From: Paenibacillus_E violae
GTDB taxonomy: Bacteria > Bacillota > Bacilli > Paenibacillales > NBRC-103111
DNA length: 64,000 nucleotides
Assembly (NCBI RefSeq): GCF_032461945.1
Contig: NZ_JAWCUD010000012.1
Location: 62,001 to 126,000 of the forward strand
Direction: 5' to 3'
How positions within the stretch are numbered: the stretch's first letter is position 1; every line of letters begins with the position of its first letter. The notes below the pieces were generated by a model. That model did not search any database and was not told the DNA's origin. It worked only from the letters and a program-made list of their open reading frames with translations. The position numbers and the translations under genes are program-made. Positions 39,166 through 48,139 of the stretch are shown here, in pieces.

Positions 39166-40800
39166 TCACTTCGTGAGCAGCGGCTGCGCGCGGTTTAGCA
39201 GCGCAGCCATCTCCGCGCGCGTCAAGGACGCGCCGGGGCGGAACGTGCCGTTCGCGTAGCCGTCGACAAGGCCATTGCTGCTCATCGCAGCAATGGCCTC
39301 CGCCGACCAGCTGCCTGCCGGCACGTCAGAGAAGCTCTTCGCAGCGGCTGAGCCACCCTGCGAAGTCAAGTGCAAAGCGCGGGAGAGCAGCATGCTCATC
39401 TCCTCCCGCGTCATGATCTGATCCGGCGCGAAGCGCTCGTCGCTGATCCCTTGGATCAGCCCGCTGCTCTTCGCGATCCGGATATCCTGCGAGGCCCAGT
39501 GGCTCGCAGGCACATCCGTAAACGAGGCGCTGCCGGCAGCCTCGCCTTGCAAGCCGAGCGCGCGCACGATGATCGTCGCGGCTTCGGCTCTGGTGAGCGC
39601 CGCGTCCGGCGCGAACCGGTCTGCGGCGGTGCCTAGCATCCAGCCGTTGTTCGCCGCGGCGAGGATGTCTTCTTTGGCCCAGTGCTGCTGCACATCTGTG
39701 AAATAGAAGCCATCCGCCCACAAGCCATAATAATCCCAGGTATCTGCTGTTTCCTGGTTCAAACTCCAGCTCCCGGTACCTTTCAAGTTGTACTTGCTGA
39801 CCAACTTCAACTTTTCCTTCAGCGACTGTTCATTCTCAAACCAAACCGTGTAATCGCCAGGAACCAGGCTATTGCCGTTGATACTGAACGATTCATCCGT
39901 TGGGAGAATTGTAAAAGAGGCAACAGGAGACTGGCTAGCGGTATCATAACGAACGGTTCCCCCGTATGTTTGAATAAGCTTGCTAAGGGTTTGAGAGGAC
40001 ACACCAGCTCCGTTATCGGCTGCATTTTGATTCCAGTACCTACCATAAAACGGGATCCCCAAGACAACCTTATCCGCAGGCGCCTGCGAAATCGCATATT
40101 GAATCGACTTCTCTACAAAGGGCAAACTAGCCACAGGTCCTGGCGTCGTATCGCCGGGATAGCTTTCATCATAAGCCATGACCATCAAGTAATCACTTAC
40201 GGCGGCTAATGCTTTATAGTCATACAGACCTGTCCAACCCTGCGTTGTGCCCGTTGGATTGGCGGCCACCGCGACGGAGACTTCCTTGTCGCTGCCTAAT
40301 TTATTACGAATGATTTTCACCAAATCCGTGTATTTATCCCGGTAAGCGGCATCCACATTTTCGATATCGAACTGAATGCCATCGAGATTGTTTTCTTGAA
40401 TAGCCTTAACCATTTGATCCGCTAGCGCTTCACGATTATCGATCGCCTTTTCTCCAAGTGACCGGTCAAAATCATTGCTAAGAAAAGGTACAACCCGTTT
40501 TCCCCTCTGATGCATGTCTGCGATGAAAGAAGCTAGCAGTGAATCGGATAGTTCCAAGTTGCCGGTTGCGTCGATATGAAAATAGCTGGGTGCCACGACA
40601 TCAAGCGTTTGTCCGCTTTTATCCACTTGCGCTGTATACGAACTCGGGCTCCCAAAATACATATAGGACATATTGAATTTCCCCTGCGCCGAACCAGCTT
40701 GGGCCAGAGCATCATGAGGTTCCGAGCTTGTTGCTATCGTCAGTATCCCCGCTGCTGCCAAAGCAACAAAGATTTTACGCCATCGCTTGTTCGTCGGCAT
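39166..40800 (-). CDS. Secreted GH18-family glycoside hydrolase with three SLH domains
   Basis: A 544-residue exported protein. A signal peptide (about 1-33) precedes a GH18 barrel (about 40-365) with the catalytic motif DGIQFDIENVD and further landmarks SDYLMVMAYDESYPG and VVLGIPFYGRYWN. Three SLH domains follow (about 368-420, 430-485, 490-544), each with the FTDV..HWA...I pattern and LTRAE/MTREE motif. GH18 enzymes of this type (YaaH/YdhD relatives) cut chitin-like or cortex glycans. SLH domains anchor it to pyruvylated secondary wall polymers. The SLH part is markedly more GC-rich than the barrel, suggesting domain accretion. Confidence 0.92.
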   Translation of the reverse strand: MPTNKRWRKIFVALAAAGILTIATSSEPHDALAQAGSAQGKFNMSYMYFGSPSSYTAQVDKSGQTLDVVAPSYFHIDATGNLELSDSLLASFIADMHQRGKRVVPFLSNDFDRSLGEKAIDNREALADQMVKAIQENNLDGIQFDIENVDAAYRDKYTDLVKIIRNKLGSDKEVSVAVAANPTGTTQGWTGLYDYKALAAVSDYLMVMAYDESYPGDTTPGPVASLPFVEKSIQYAISQAPADKVVLGIPFYGRYWNQNAADNGAGVSSQTLSKLIQTYGGTVRYDTASQSPVASFTILPTDESFSINGNSLVPGDYTVWFENEQSLKEKLKLVSKYNLKGTGSWSLNQETADTWDYYGLWADGFYFTDVQQHWAKEDILAAANNGWMLGTAADRFAPDAALTRAEAATIIVRALGLQGEAAGSASFTDVPASHWASQDIRIAKSSGLIQGISDERFAPDQIMTREEMSMLLSRALHLTSQGGSAAAKSFSDVPAGSWSAEAIAAMSSNGLVDGYANGTFRPGASLTRAEMAALLNRAQPLLTK

Positions 40801-40897
40801 TTACACTCATTCCCTTCTCTAGCATTCTCCGAGACTGTCATTCCTCTATCATCTTAGAAAGCGTATTAAATCGCTAGTTGTAAATATTGGTGAACGC

Positions 40898-40941
40898 AAA
40901 AAAACCGCTATACGGCGGGCTTTATGCCCCCTATAACGGTT
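40898..40941 (-). terminator. Terminator of the diguanylate cyclase gene
   Basis: On the minus strand AACCG-TATA-GGGGGC pairs with GCCCGCC-TATA-CGGTT, followed by TTTTTTT. Confidence 0.75.
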
Positions 40942-40962
40942 AGTTGATAACTGTCTATGAAT

Positions 40963-41883
40963 CTACTTCTCATGATAAAATTGGAAGTGATTTCTGCCCT
41001 TGCCCTTCACTTGATAGAGCGCGATATCGACTTCCTTCATCATATGCGATGCTTCGGTTTTGTCAGGCGTATACATCGTAACTCCCATGCTGATTGTAGC
41101 CCTGAACAGATGGCCTTGAACCTCCCACGGTTGATCTACACAATGCAGGATTCGCTTAGCCACGCTATTCACATGTTCTTCGCAATCTACCGATGGCAGA
41201 AGGATGGCGAACTCATCGCCGCCCATCCGGGCAAACAAATCGACCTCGCGAAGGCAGTTTTGAATGCGATGGGCAAAATCCTGCAAGAAAGCATCGCCCA
41301 CATCATGCCCCATCGTGTCATTGATCATTTTAAAATCATCGATATCCACATATAACAGCGCAAAAGGCCTGTTCGTTCGTTTAGCCTGCGAAAACATCTG
41401 CTGCAACTGCTCCTTGAACAGCCGCCGGTTCGGCAAACCGGTCAATGGATCATGGAAAGCCATCGCGATTAGCCGGCTCTCGTGATTCTTGCGCAGCGTA
41501 ATGTCATTAAGCACGAAACAAATCTCTGTAAGATTTCCTTCTTCATTACATATCGGCATCGCGGTGCATTCAAACCAGTTAAAGCTCTCGCTGGTCCCTT
41601 TCATACGAAGCTCCAGCTTACTGCTGCTGCTTGTCTGCAAGGTTTTGATAAACATTTTATGTATATCCATCCGGTATTCGGAATCGATAAAGTCTACAAT
41701 TTGTTGAAAATCCTCAGGGATAAGTCCGATCACGGGGTTAAAACTCTTGGACGCATAGGTTAAATTTCCATGTACATCGAAAATACAAAACAAATCCCAA
41801 GCCTGCTCAATGAATTGGCGTACGAAGTTATCCTTCTGCAACCATGGATGTGTGACGGGATTCAAATCAGCCGAATGACTCAT
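40963..41883 (-). CDS. PAS-GGDEF diguanylate cyclase
   Basis: A 306-residue cytosolic protein. A PAS domain (about 18-130) precedes a GGDEF domain with FHDPLTGLPNRRLF, the LLYVDIDDFKMIND metal site and an intact GGDEF at residues 221-225. An RxxD inhibitory site (Arg212-Asp215) is present 5 residues before it, so product inhibition is likely. It makes cyclic di-GMP from two GTP. No EAL domain or membrane segment is present. A PilZ receptor gene (46 kb) and an HD-GYP gene (55-57 kb) are in the same window. Confidence 0.93.
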   Translation of the reverse strand: MSHSADLNPVTHPWLQKDNFVRQFIEQAWDLFCIFDVHGNLTYASKSFNPVIGLIPEDFQQIVDFIDSEYRMDIHKMFIKTLQTSSSSKLELRMKGTSESFNWFECTAMPICNEEGNLTEICFVLNDITLRKNHESRLIAMAFHDPLTGLPNRRLFKEQLQQMFSQAKRTNRPFALLYVDIDDFKMINDTMGHDVGDAFLQDFAHRIQNCLREVDLFARMGGDEFAILLPSVDCEEHVNSVAKRILHCVDQPWEVQGHLFRATISMGVTMYTPDKTEASHMMKEVDIALYQVKGKGRNHFQFYHEK

Positions 41884-42202
41884 TACTTTCGTCGCCCCCT
41901 TCTCTACTCATGCATAGAGACAAGGGTAGATTAGCATGGGAACATAAAGATTCCATAAAGGCCACCTAAAGTTTGCGTCAATTAAAGCCGCTTTCCGTCT
42001 ATTTTCTTCCTATTTCGCCAAAGTTTTAGAGCGGCAATAGGGCATAGTACCCAATTTCTTCTGTAGACCATACCAAATCTAGCGATCTGTCAATAAAAGG
42101 ATAGAAATTTTTAGGAGAATCGTTCTATAATGAAGGTAATATTTGTGAGCGGGATTTCCGCTTTCATCATGAGCCGTTTTGTTACTGAGGAGGATTTCTA
42201 GT
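41884..42202. other. Intergenic stretch, no gene seen
   Basis: A 319-base gap between divergent genes. It contains AT-rich sequence and the promoters for both sides but no open frame with a ribosome-binding site, repeat or RNA that I can recognise. Confidence 0.5.
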
Positions 42203-42904
42203 ATGGCAGGAGAAACAATTTTAGTCGTGGATGATGAACAAGAAATTGTCCAACTGATCCAACTCTATCTAGCGAGAGAAGGATACAAAGTCATCAGTGC
42301 CAACAATGGACAAGATGTTTTTGAAATCGTCAAAGAACACAAGCCCGATCTTATTGTTCTGGACATACTGCTGCCAGGACTTGATGGCATAGAAGTTTGC
42401 CGACAGCTCCGCAAAACCAGCAATACGCCAATTCTGTTCATCTCCTGTAAAAGCGAGGATATCGATATCATTCTCGGATTAAGCATGGGTGGCGACGATT
42501 ATATGACGAAACCTTTCAGCCCTAGTCAGCTTGTTGCAAGGGTGAAGGCCCTTCTGCGCCGGAATTCGATCCGCGAACAACATCAGGATGATCCGCAGCT
42601 GGTGAAGTTTCCAGGGCTTGAGATTGATCTGGTCAGCCACATCGTTCGCGTGAATGGGCAGACCATTTCGCTGTCCGCCAAAGAATTTGATTTACTTTCC
42701 CTTATGGCCAAAACCCCTAATCGTGTTTACAAAATCGAACACTTATTTGAGCTTATCTGGAGCCTGGATAGTATGGGCGACCCGCGAACACTCATTGTAC
42801 ATATCAGCAATCTCCGCAAGAAAATTGAAGTGAATCCGGCTGAACCTCGGTACATTATCACGGTGCGCGGCGTCGGCTATAAATTTAACGGTTCTGCGGT
42901 CTAG
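42203..42904 (+). CDS. Orphan OmpR-family response regulator
   Basis: A 233-residue regulator without an adjacent kinase. The receiver carries VVDDEQEIVQLIQLYLAREG, phospho-acceptor Asp in LIVLDILLPGLDG and YMTKPFSPSQL. The winged helix has LSAKEFDLLSLMAKTPNRVY and the recognition helix DPRTLIVHISNLRKKIE. The recognition helix differs from those of the two other OmpR-type regulators here. GAGGAGG lies 9 bases before ATG 42203; the frame is open 8 codons upstream. It ends in a 4-base overlap with the convergent DUF554 gene (CTAG holds both stops). Confidence 0.93.
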   Translation: MAGETILVVDDEQEIVQLIQLYLAREGYKVISANNGQDVFEIVKEHKPDLIVLDILLPGLDGIEVCRQLRKTSNTPILFISCKSEDIDIILGLSMGGDDYMTKPFSPSQLVARVKALLRRNSIREQHQDDPQLVKFPGLEIDLVSHIVRVNGQTISLSAKEFDLLSLMAKTPNRVYKIEHLFELIWSLDSMGDPRTLIVHISNLRKKIEVNPAEPRYIITVRGVGYKFNGSAV

Positions 42905-43635
42905 AACAATCGCTCCCACCAAGCGGAGATATGATGCTGCAGTGGCACAGCTGCTGCGGCTATAACTAATGCCGGAAGCATATTGGCGACATTGATTTTC
43001 CTAATTTGAAGAATATTGATGCCTACACCAATCACCAGAATACCGCCAACGGCTGTAATTTGAATGATCATCGCGTCCAGCGAAGCTTGGCTGAATGCCA
43101 TGGCGATCAAAGTTGCTGCCAGTGCAATCGTTCCCTGCATGATGAAAACGGACACGGCTGAGAAGATTACGCCTACACCTAAAGTTGAAGCGAAAATAAT
43201 GGATAAGAACCCATCCAGCAGCGATTTCGTGTACAAAATATCATGATTATGCCGCAGACCGCTGTCCAGCGGACCAAGAATCGCCATAGCTCCAATGCAG
43301 TAAATCAGCGTACAAGTCACGAAGCCCTCCGAGACGCTGCCTTGATGCTGCGAGGAGCTTTTGCGCATTTGGGCTTGCAGCCAGTCACCAAGCTGACCTA
43401 ACCGGTATTCGATGCGGAGCAGTTCTCCGATAATGCCTCCGATGACGACGCTCAAAATAACAAGCACGATTTGACTCGATTTCAGAGCCATCGTAATCCC
43501 CAACACAGTAATTGCGAGCCCCAAGCCTTGCATGACTGTGCTTTTTATGCCCTCCGAGATGCGCGGTAGAAGCAGCCCCAATAATCCCCCAATAATGATA
43601 GCAGCAGCATTCACGATCGTTCCCCATAATGCCAT
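42901..43635 (-). CDS. DUF554 family membrane protein (YdfK-like)
   Basis: A 244-residue protein with six or seven hydrophobic segments and the Gly-rich N-terminus MALWGTIVNAAAIIIGGLLG of the DUF554/YdfK family. Later GLAITVLGITMALKSSQIVL and the C-terminal GGILVIGVGINILQIRKINV are also typical. Function is unknown; members look like small transporters. In-frame starts at 43695 and 43644 exist, but AAAGGA directly abuts the latter, while ATG 43635 is 10 bases downstream and matches the family N-terminus. Confidence 0.88.
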   Translation of the reverse strand: MALWGTIVNAAAIIIGGLLGLLLPRISEGIKSTVMQGLGLAITVLGITMALKSSQIVLVILSVVIGGIIGELLRIEYRLGQLGDWLQAQMRKSSSQHQGSVSEGFVTCTLIYCIGAMAILGPLDSGLRHNHDILYTKSLLDGFLSIIFASTLGVGVIFSAVSVFIMQGTIALAATLIAMAFSQASLDAMIIQITAVGGILVIGVGINILQIRKINVANMLPALVIAAAAVPLQHHISAWWERLF

Positions 43636-43771
43636 TATGTTCATTTCCTTTCTGCCTGACCAAAGTATGTATTCCGTATATGACAACCTTATCATTCTAC
43701 ATGATTCTATTCATAATTTCCTCCACGCTTGGAAATGGTATGGATAAGCAACAGGAAAGGAGGAATACGGC

Positions 43772-44005
43772 ATGGCGAAAGACAAATCAATGGAACCGAT
43801 GACAGGCGATATTGTAGAGACAGACGGAATTTATGCCAATGAGGCAGGGCAAGAGGTTACCCTCAAACGCGGTGATGAATTTCCTGCGGACCTCGTGCTG
43901 GGCAGAACGACATGGGAGTTGCAGGGCTTCGCGGAAGAAGCCGAGATTGATCACGATCAAACGGAGCTTAATCCTATGCGCAAGCGCGCTGATAACCGAA
44001 CTTAA
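43772..44005 (+). CDS. Small YjzC-like protein
   Basis: A 77-residue hydrophilic protein. TGDIVETDGIYANEAGQEV followed by TLKRGDEFPADLVLGRTTWE resembles the PGE-x-P-x-xGxY...L-xxGD-FP pattern of B. subtilis YjzC as I remember it. The acidic tail (EEAEIDHDQTEL) is extra. A good AAAGGAGG site lies 8 bases before the ATG. Function unknown. A rho-independent terminator follows. Confidence 0.7.
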   Translation: MAKDKSMEPMTGDIVETDGIYANEAGQEVTLKRGDEFPADLVLGRTTWELQGFAEEAEIDHDQTELNPMRKRADNRT

Positions 44006-44011
44006 TCTTAG

Positions 44012-44039
44012 AACCGGGCTGCCAGGATGCAGCTCGGTT
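44012..44039 (+). terminator. Terminator after the YjzC-like gene
   Basis: AACCGGGCTGC (44012-44022) pairs with GCAGCTCGGTT (44029-44039) with one G-U pair, followed by TTTT. Confidence 0.8.
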
Positions 44040-44094
44040 TTTTGCCTCAATATGGTATACTAAGGGGATGATAATAAGCGCTGGGGGAACAAGC

Positions 44095-44736
44095 ATGAAC
44101 GGGAAACGAATAATTATAGTAACTGGCGGTACGCTTGGGGATTGGGCGCTGGGTGTCATTCAAGAGAATGATGTCTTGGTTGGCTCTGACCGCGGGGCCT
44201 TGTATTTGATTCAGCACGGCTATAAACCTCATATTTCACTAGGGGATTTCGATTCGGTAACGACTGAAGAGTTAAGCCTTATTCGTTCTTCAAGCGTTTC
44301 GTTTATCGAATGCGATCCTATCCATAAAGATTTGACCGATACAGAGATGGCCTTTAATTGGGCACTTGCCGAGCAGCCTGAGCAGATCATCCTGCTGGGT
44401 GCCTTAGGCACTCGCTTCGATCATTCGTTAGCCAATGTGCATCTGCTGCGCAAAGGAACTGAGCTGGGCATTGCCTGCTCCATTATCGATGCCAATAACC
44501 AAATCATCGTTATGAATCAAACCACTCGCATCGAACGTGGGCGCTATTCCCATATCTCTTTACTTCCGCTTAGCCTTGAAGTTACAGGTATTACACTTCA
44601 CGGCTTTGCGTATCCGTTACATCAAGCGGCGTTAGAGATCGGCCAATCCCTCGGGATCAGCAACATCCTTAACGAACCGGAAGGACTCATCGAGCTGCAG
44701 ACTGGTCTCCTCTTGGTTATTCAAAGCAAAGATTAA
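44095..44736 (+). CDS. Thiamine diphosphokinase
   Basis: A 213-residue enzyme that pyrophosphorylates thiamine to thiamine diphosphate with ATP. Family motifs are VTGGTLGDWA near the start, VGSDRGALYLIQHGY, SLGDFDSV (metal-binding Asp), KDLTDTEMAFNWAL and LGALGTRFDHSLANVHLL. The thiamine-binding C-terminal beta domain follows. The start ATG 44095 has GGGGG 8 bases upstream; ATG 44068 directly abuts AAGGGG and is less likely. This is the thiN/tnr type of kinase common in Bacillales. Confidence 0.92.
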   Translation: MNGKRIIIVTGGTLGDWALGVIQENDVLVGSDRGALYLIQHGYKPHISLGDFDSVTTEELSLIRSSSVSFIECDPIHKDLTDTEMAFNWALAEQPEQIILLGALGTRFDHSLANVHLLRKGTELGIACSIIDANNQIIVMNQTTRIERGRYSHISLLPLSLEVTGITLHGFAYPLHQAALEIGQSLGISNILNEPEGLIELQTGLLLVIQSKD

Positions 44737-44848
44737 CTACAAAACTCCATATTTCCAGTAATCTCTTCTACGGATTAGGTATAATTCTTCCAACCATTGC
44801 TTACAAATAGAGTAATAGACTATTCCTCTAGAAATGGTTGGTGTGCCT

Positions 44849-45940
44849 ATGAGCTTTCGAAGAAAGGGAATCCTGTCGTTTTCGTTAGTTATCGGGATTA
44901 TCACGATAGTGCTGCTGCTCTTAGTTAGCTGCCTTCCCTCTGCGGACTATGGAACTGAGGAGGAGGCTGACGCAGCGGCTCCTTACATAATTACGGCTTC
45001 CGATGAGCATCAGGAGCTTTCCGCTCTACAAGTGGACAAGCCCCTGGCAGAAGCAGAAGTAGAATCCGTTACAGTGCCTGTTGTTGTGCCTAGCGTTGTG
45101 CCTGAAGCTGTGTCCAATGCGGTACCTGGCGCTGAACCAGAGCAAGATTCCAACGAAGGGACCACCCTGTTTCTTCCACTCTCCGAGGACAAGAATCCGG
45201 TTCCCCCCTCCGTTACCACGAATACGTATGTCCCTGTCGTTCCGCAAAAGAACACGGGCAAGACTTCGTCCAAAGTCAGTATCCCTGTGCTCAACTACCA
45301 CAGTGTAGCCATAGATCCAGGGAATATTGTCGTCATTTCTCCGGATAAGCTGGAAGAACAAATGGCGTACTTGCACGATCACGGGTACACACCGCTCTCA
45401 CTCGAAGCATTTATACGTCTCCTGGAAGGAGACACATCCGAGAAAGCCCCGGAGAAGCCGATACTGCTGACATTCGATGACGGCTATATCGATAATTATG
45501 AACAGGCGATGCCGATTCTCGCGAAATACGGGTTTCCTGCCACACTTTTTGTCTCCCCTGGCATGACGGAGCAGGACGGCTATCTCAATTGGGAGCAAAT
45601 TAAGAAGATGCAGGCAGGAGGTTGGGACATTCAGCCGCATGGCATGTCACATCCTCACCTTCCCAAGCTGACGGCGGATGAACAAGCGTACGAAATCGTG
45701 GAAGCCCGAAAGCTGATTGAGGAGCATCTGGGAACCAAAGCCGATATCTTTTGTTACCCGTATGGCGAACGCAACAAAACGACGCTTAAGCTGCTTAAGC
45801 AGCACGGATTTCGATATGCTTTTACCATCGATCAAGGATTTGCAACAAACGAGCAGTCCCCTTTCCTGCTGAAACGGCTTTTTGTTAATGGCGAGGAAGA
45901 TTTACAAGCCTTCGAGTCCAAGCTCCTTATGCGCAAATGA
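44849..45940 (+). CDS. Polysaccharide deacetylase, membrane-anchored or lipoprotein
   Basis: About 363 residues. The N-terminus has a hydrophobic helix ending LLLLVSCLPS, either a signal anchor or an atypical lipobox. A long Val/Pro/Glu-rich linker (about 35-140) includes a VVVPSVVPEAVSNAVPGAEP repeat. The NodB domain starts near PVLNYHSVA and has LLTFDDGYIDNYEQAMP, the His pair in PHGMSHPHL, CYPYGERN and a C-terminal KRLFVNG. This is the PgaB/IcaB-like subtype, acting on an extracellular polysaccharide. ATG 44834 is also in frame; neither start has a strong ribosome-binding site. Confidence 0.87.
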   Translation: MSFRRKGILSFSLVIGIITIVLLLLVSCLPSADYGTEEEADAAAPYIITASDEHQELSALQVDKPLAEAEVESVTVPVVVPSVVPEAVSNAVPGAEPEQDSNEGTTLFLPLSEDKNPVPPSVTTNTYVPVVPQKNTGKTSSKVSIPVLNYHSVAIDPGNIVVISPDKLEEQMAYLHDHGYTPLSLEAFIRLLEGDTSEKAPEKPILLTFDDGYIDNYEQAMPILAKYGFPATLFVSPGMTEQDGYLNWEQIKKMQAGGWDIQPHGMSHPHLPKLTADEQAYEIVEARKLIEEHLGTKADIFCYPYGERNKTTLKLLKQHGFRYAFTIDQGFATNEQSPFLLKRLFVNGEEDLQAFESKLLMRK

Positions 45941-46019
45941 GGGGCTTTCTTTCTGAAATATGGTTCATAATATCTACTTTCATAGTATAATATGCCTATT
46001 AATGAAGAGGAGCCTCTCC

Positions 46020-46469
46020 ATGTCACAACCAAATAAACGCTCCAGTTTCAGGCTGCATCTCCAAATACCTTTAACCGCCCTATTCAAGATTATAGGGATC
46101 AAAAATAAAGCTGCCGACACGAAGCATTCCAAAATCATGATAAGGGACATCAGCGCAGGGGGCATTCGTATGCACACGCCCTTGAATCTCCCTACCGAGA
46201 TGAGCCTGCTATTGGAATTTACGTTTCATCTTTTTCATCAAGAAATGAAAATACTAGGCATCATTAAACGAAAAACGATGCTGAAGCCCTCCCTCTATGA
46301 ATACGGGATTGAATTCAGCATCGCAGACAAAGCGATCGAACAGCAGTTGACTAGCCACCTGATTATGTTGGGTTCTCGTTTGAGGCACACCAATGTCTTG
46401 GCAAGCTGCAGCTTTTGTTCCGATGAAGATATGGATGATATTTATGCTATGACTTACGACCTTACATAG
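46020..46469 (+). CDS. PilZ domain protein, predicted c-di-GMP receptor
   Basis: A 149-residue cytosolic protein. The cyclic di-GMP-binding RxxxR motif is RSSFR (residues 7-11) and the second motif is DISAGGIRM (about 47-55), together the PilZ signature. The C-terminal part has two Cys in SCSFCSDED. The frame is open 20 codons further, but ATG 46020 follows GAGGAG by 7 bases. Its 3' end overlaps the convergent fRMsr gene by 8 bases. Confidence 0.88.
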   Translation: MSQPNKRSSFRLHLQIPLTALFKIIGIKNKAADTKHSKIMIRDISAGGIRMHTPLNLPTEMSLLLEFTFHLFHQEMKILGIIKRKTMLKPSLYEYGIEFSIADKAIEQQLTSHLIMLGSRLRHTNVLASCSFCSDEDMDDIYAMTYDLT

Positions 46470-46953
46470 CGGCAGCTAGAGCTTGCACGAACTGCTCCAA
46501 ATAGCGCTGATCGAGTTCATCAAAACGGTTTAGGCTAGGGCTATCGATATCCAGCACACCAATCAACTCGTCACCGCTAAGAATGGGAACGACGATTTCC
46601 GATTGCGAAGCGGCATCGCAGGCGATATGGCCCGGGAACGCATGAACGTCCGGTACAAGCACCGTTTCCCGTAGCTGCGCGGACGTGCCGCAAACTCCTT
46701 TACCTAACGGGATCCGAACGCATGCCGGCAATCCTTGGAAAGGGCCCAGAACGAGTTCTTCCTTCTCTTGCGTCTTGTCCACCAAATAGAAACCTACCCA
46801 ATTCACATCGGTCAAAAACTGTCCGAGCAGCGCCGCTGCATTGGATAAATTGGCAATTCGGTTCGGTTCATCATGTATCAATGCTTTAACCTGCTGAATC
46901 AGCAAGGTATAATTCTCTTCTCTTGTTCCTTCATAACCTGACTTCGCGAACAT
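46462..46953 (-). CDS. Free methionine-R-sulfoxide reductase (GAF domain, YtsP-like)
   Basis: A 163-residue GAF-domain enzyme that reduces free L-methionine-(R)-sulfoxide. The three family cysteines are Cys78 (GLPACVRI), Cys88 (GKGVCGTS) and Cys112 (HIACDAAS); their 10- and 24-residue spacing equals that of characterised fRMsr enzymes. VNWVGFYLVD and the C-terminal GVLDIDSPSLNRFDELDQRY are typical. It is monocistronic and belongs to the window's oxidative-damage repair genes. Confidence 0.93.
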   Translation of the reverse strand: MFAKSGYEGTREENYTLLIQQVKALIHDEPNRIANLSNAAALLGQFLTDVNWVGFYLVDKTQEKEELVLGPFQGLPACVRIPLGKGVCGTSAQLRETVLVPDVHAFPGHIACDAASQSEIVVPILSGDELIGVLDIDSPSLNRFDELDQRYLEQFVQALAAAM

Positions 46954-47318
46954 GTTCTATCATCCTTCTTCCCCTTAACATTCTTGCTCTCTCATCATAC
47001 CAAAAAGTACACATTTCCGCCAAAGGATAAGATTTACCTGTTACTTTCCCATCTGCCCTAGCGGACAGCCGAAAAAGGGTAGATGATTTGCAATTACGCC
47101 GATTCCTCCAACTATTTCCTACCGAAAATCCACTTTTACCGCATTAACTGGACTTCCTACCACTAATTTCACCAAATCAACCAGATTTGGGTAGCTAGCG
47201 ACAATTTAGCTAGAGCTTCTACCGCTGTTTCGTTTCTTGCCACTAAGCAGCGTAGATTAACGGTGGATTATCCATCTATTTCAAATGAGGTGTGAGGGGC
47301 GGCCCTAATCACAAAAAA
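46954..47318. other. Non-coding stretch with short imperfect repeats
   Basis: After the fRMsr promoter region, about 47050-47290 contains repeated, loosely inverted words such as TACCG, GTAGATT and CTACC with no ribosome-binding site or protein-like frame. In style it resembles the repeat stretch near 23.9 kb. I cannot assign a function. Confidence 0.45.
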
Positions 47319-47350
47319 GACAGCAGGCACTCGTCGAGATGCCGGCTGTC
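47319..47350 (-). terminator. Terminator of araD
   Basis: On the minus strand GACAGCCGGC (47350-47341) pairs with the strand at 47328-47319 with one mismatch, followed by TTTTTTGT. Confidence 0.75.
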
Positions 47351-47356
47351 CTTCGT

Positions 47357-48046
47357 TTATTTTTGTCCGTAATACGCATTAACGCCATGTTTTCTAAGAA
47401 AGTGCCGATCCAGCAGCGTTTGATCCATAGGCTGGATTGCTGAATTTAACTCGAAGGTGCGGTAACCGATCTTCGCGACTTCCTCTAGAACGACAGCGTT
47501 ATGCACCGCATTGTGCGGGTCCTTCCCCCAACTGAAAGGAGCATGGCAGTTCACCAGCACGCCCGGTACCATCGCCGGGTCGAGATCACGGAACGTCTCG
47601 ATGATGACGTTGCCCGTCTCCAGCTCGTAGGCTCCTTTAATCTCAGCCTCCGTCATGAGACGCGTGCAAGGGACTTCCCCGTAGAAGTAGTCCGCGTGTG
47701 TTGTGCCCAGTGCAGGGATGCCCCTCCCGGCCTGCGCCCAGCTTGTCGCCCATGGCGAATGCGTGTGCACGATCCCGCCAATGGCCGGGAAGGCGCGGTA
47801 CAACGCCAAATGCGTCGGCGTGTCTGAGGAAGGCTTCAACGTGCCTTCTACGACTCGGCCTTCCAGATCGACGACCACGAGATCTTCGGCCTTCAAGTCT
47901 TCGTAAGGCACGCCGCTAGGCTTGATCACGACAAGCCCTTGCTCCCGGTCAATCCCGCTGACATTGCCCCAAGTAAATGTGACGAGCTGATATTTGGGCA
48001 AATCCAAATTTGCTTCCAGTACCGCTTGTTTCAAATTCTCCAGCAC
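47357..48046 (-). CDS. araD: L-ribulose-5-phosphate 4-epimerase
   Basis: A 229-residue class II aldolase-fold epimerase that converts L-ribulose 5-phosphate to D-xylulose 5-phosphate, the last step of arabinose catabolism. Motifs include TWGNVSGID, IKPSGVPYEDL, zinc-binding His in IVHTHSPWATSWAQ, TTHADYFYG and the C-terminal HAPFSWGKD...HNA. The start is GTG 48046 (MLENLKQAVLEANLDLPKYQ), with a weak site. Three TGTAC-type AraR-like sites lie upstream. The other ara genes are not in the window, so araD stands alone here. Confidence 0.94.
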   Translation of the reverse strand: MLENLKQAVLEANLDLPKYQLVTFTWGNVSGIDREQGLVVIKPSGVPYEDLKAEDLVVVDLEGRVVEGTLKPSSDTPTHLALYRAFPAIGGIVHTHSPWATSWAQAGRGIPALGTTHADYFYGEVPCTRLMTEAEIKGAYELETGNVIIETFRDLDPAMVPGVLVNCHAPFSWGKDPHNAVHNAVVLEEVAKIGYRTFELNSAIQPMDQTLLDRHFLRKHGVNAYYGQK

Positions 48047-48070
48047 GTGTACTCAACACCTTCCGATATG

Positions 48071-48084
48071 AATGTACGTATAAT
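48071..48084. promoter_or_regulatory. AraR-like half operator (site 1)
   Basis: AATGTACGTATAAT, 25 bases upstream of the araD start, shares the TGTACGTA core with the AraR consensus ATTTGTACGTACAAAT. Confidence 0.5.
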
Positions 48085-48096
48085 GTACTATTATAC

Positions 48097-48112
48097 ACTT
48101 GTACGTACATGT
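48097..48112. promoter_or_regulatory. AraR-like operator (site 2, best match)
   Basis: ACTTGTACGTACATGT has a complete central palindrome and matches the AraR consensus at 13 of 16 positions by eye. Confidence 0.65.
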
Positions 48113-48139
48113 TATCTAGATAGTGGAGATATAAAGTTT

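Noticed and set aside
39326..39721. Arg/His-rich 131-codon frame on the minus strand
   Set aside because: It is the GC-rich SLH coding region read in the wrong frame; the true frame gives three clear SLH domains.
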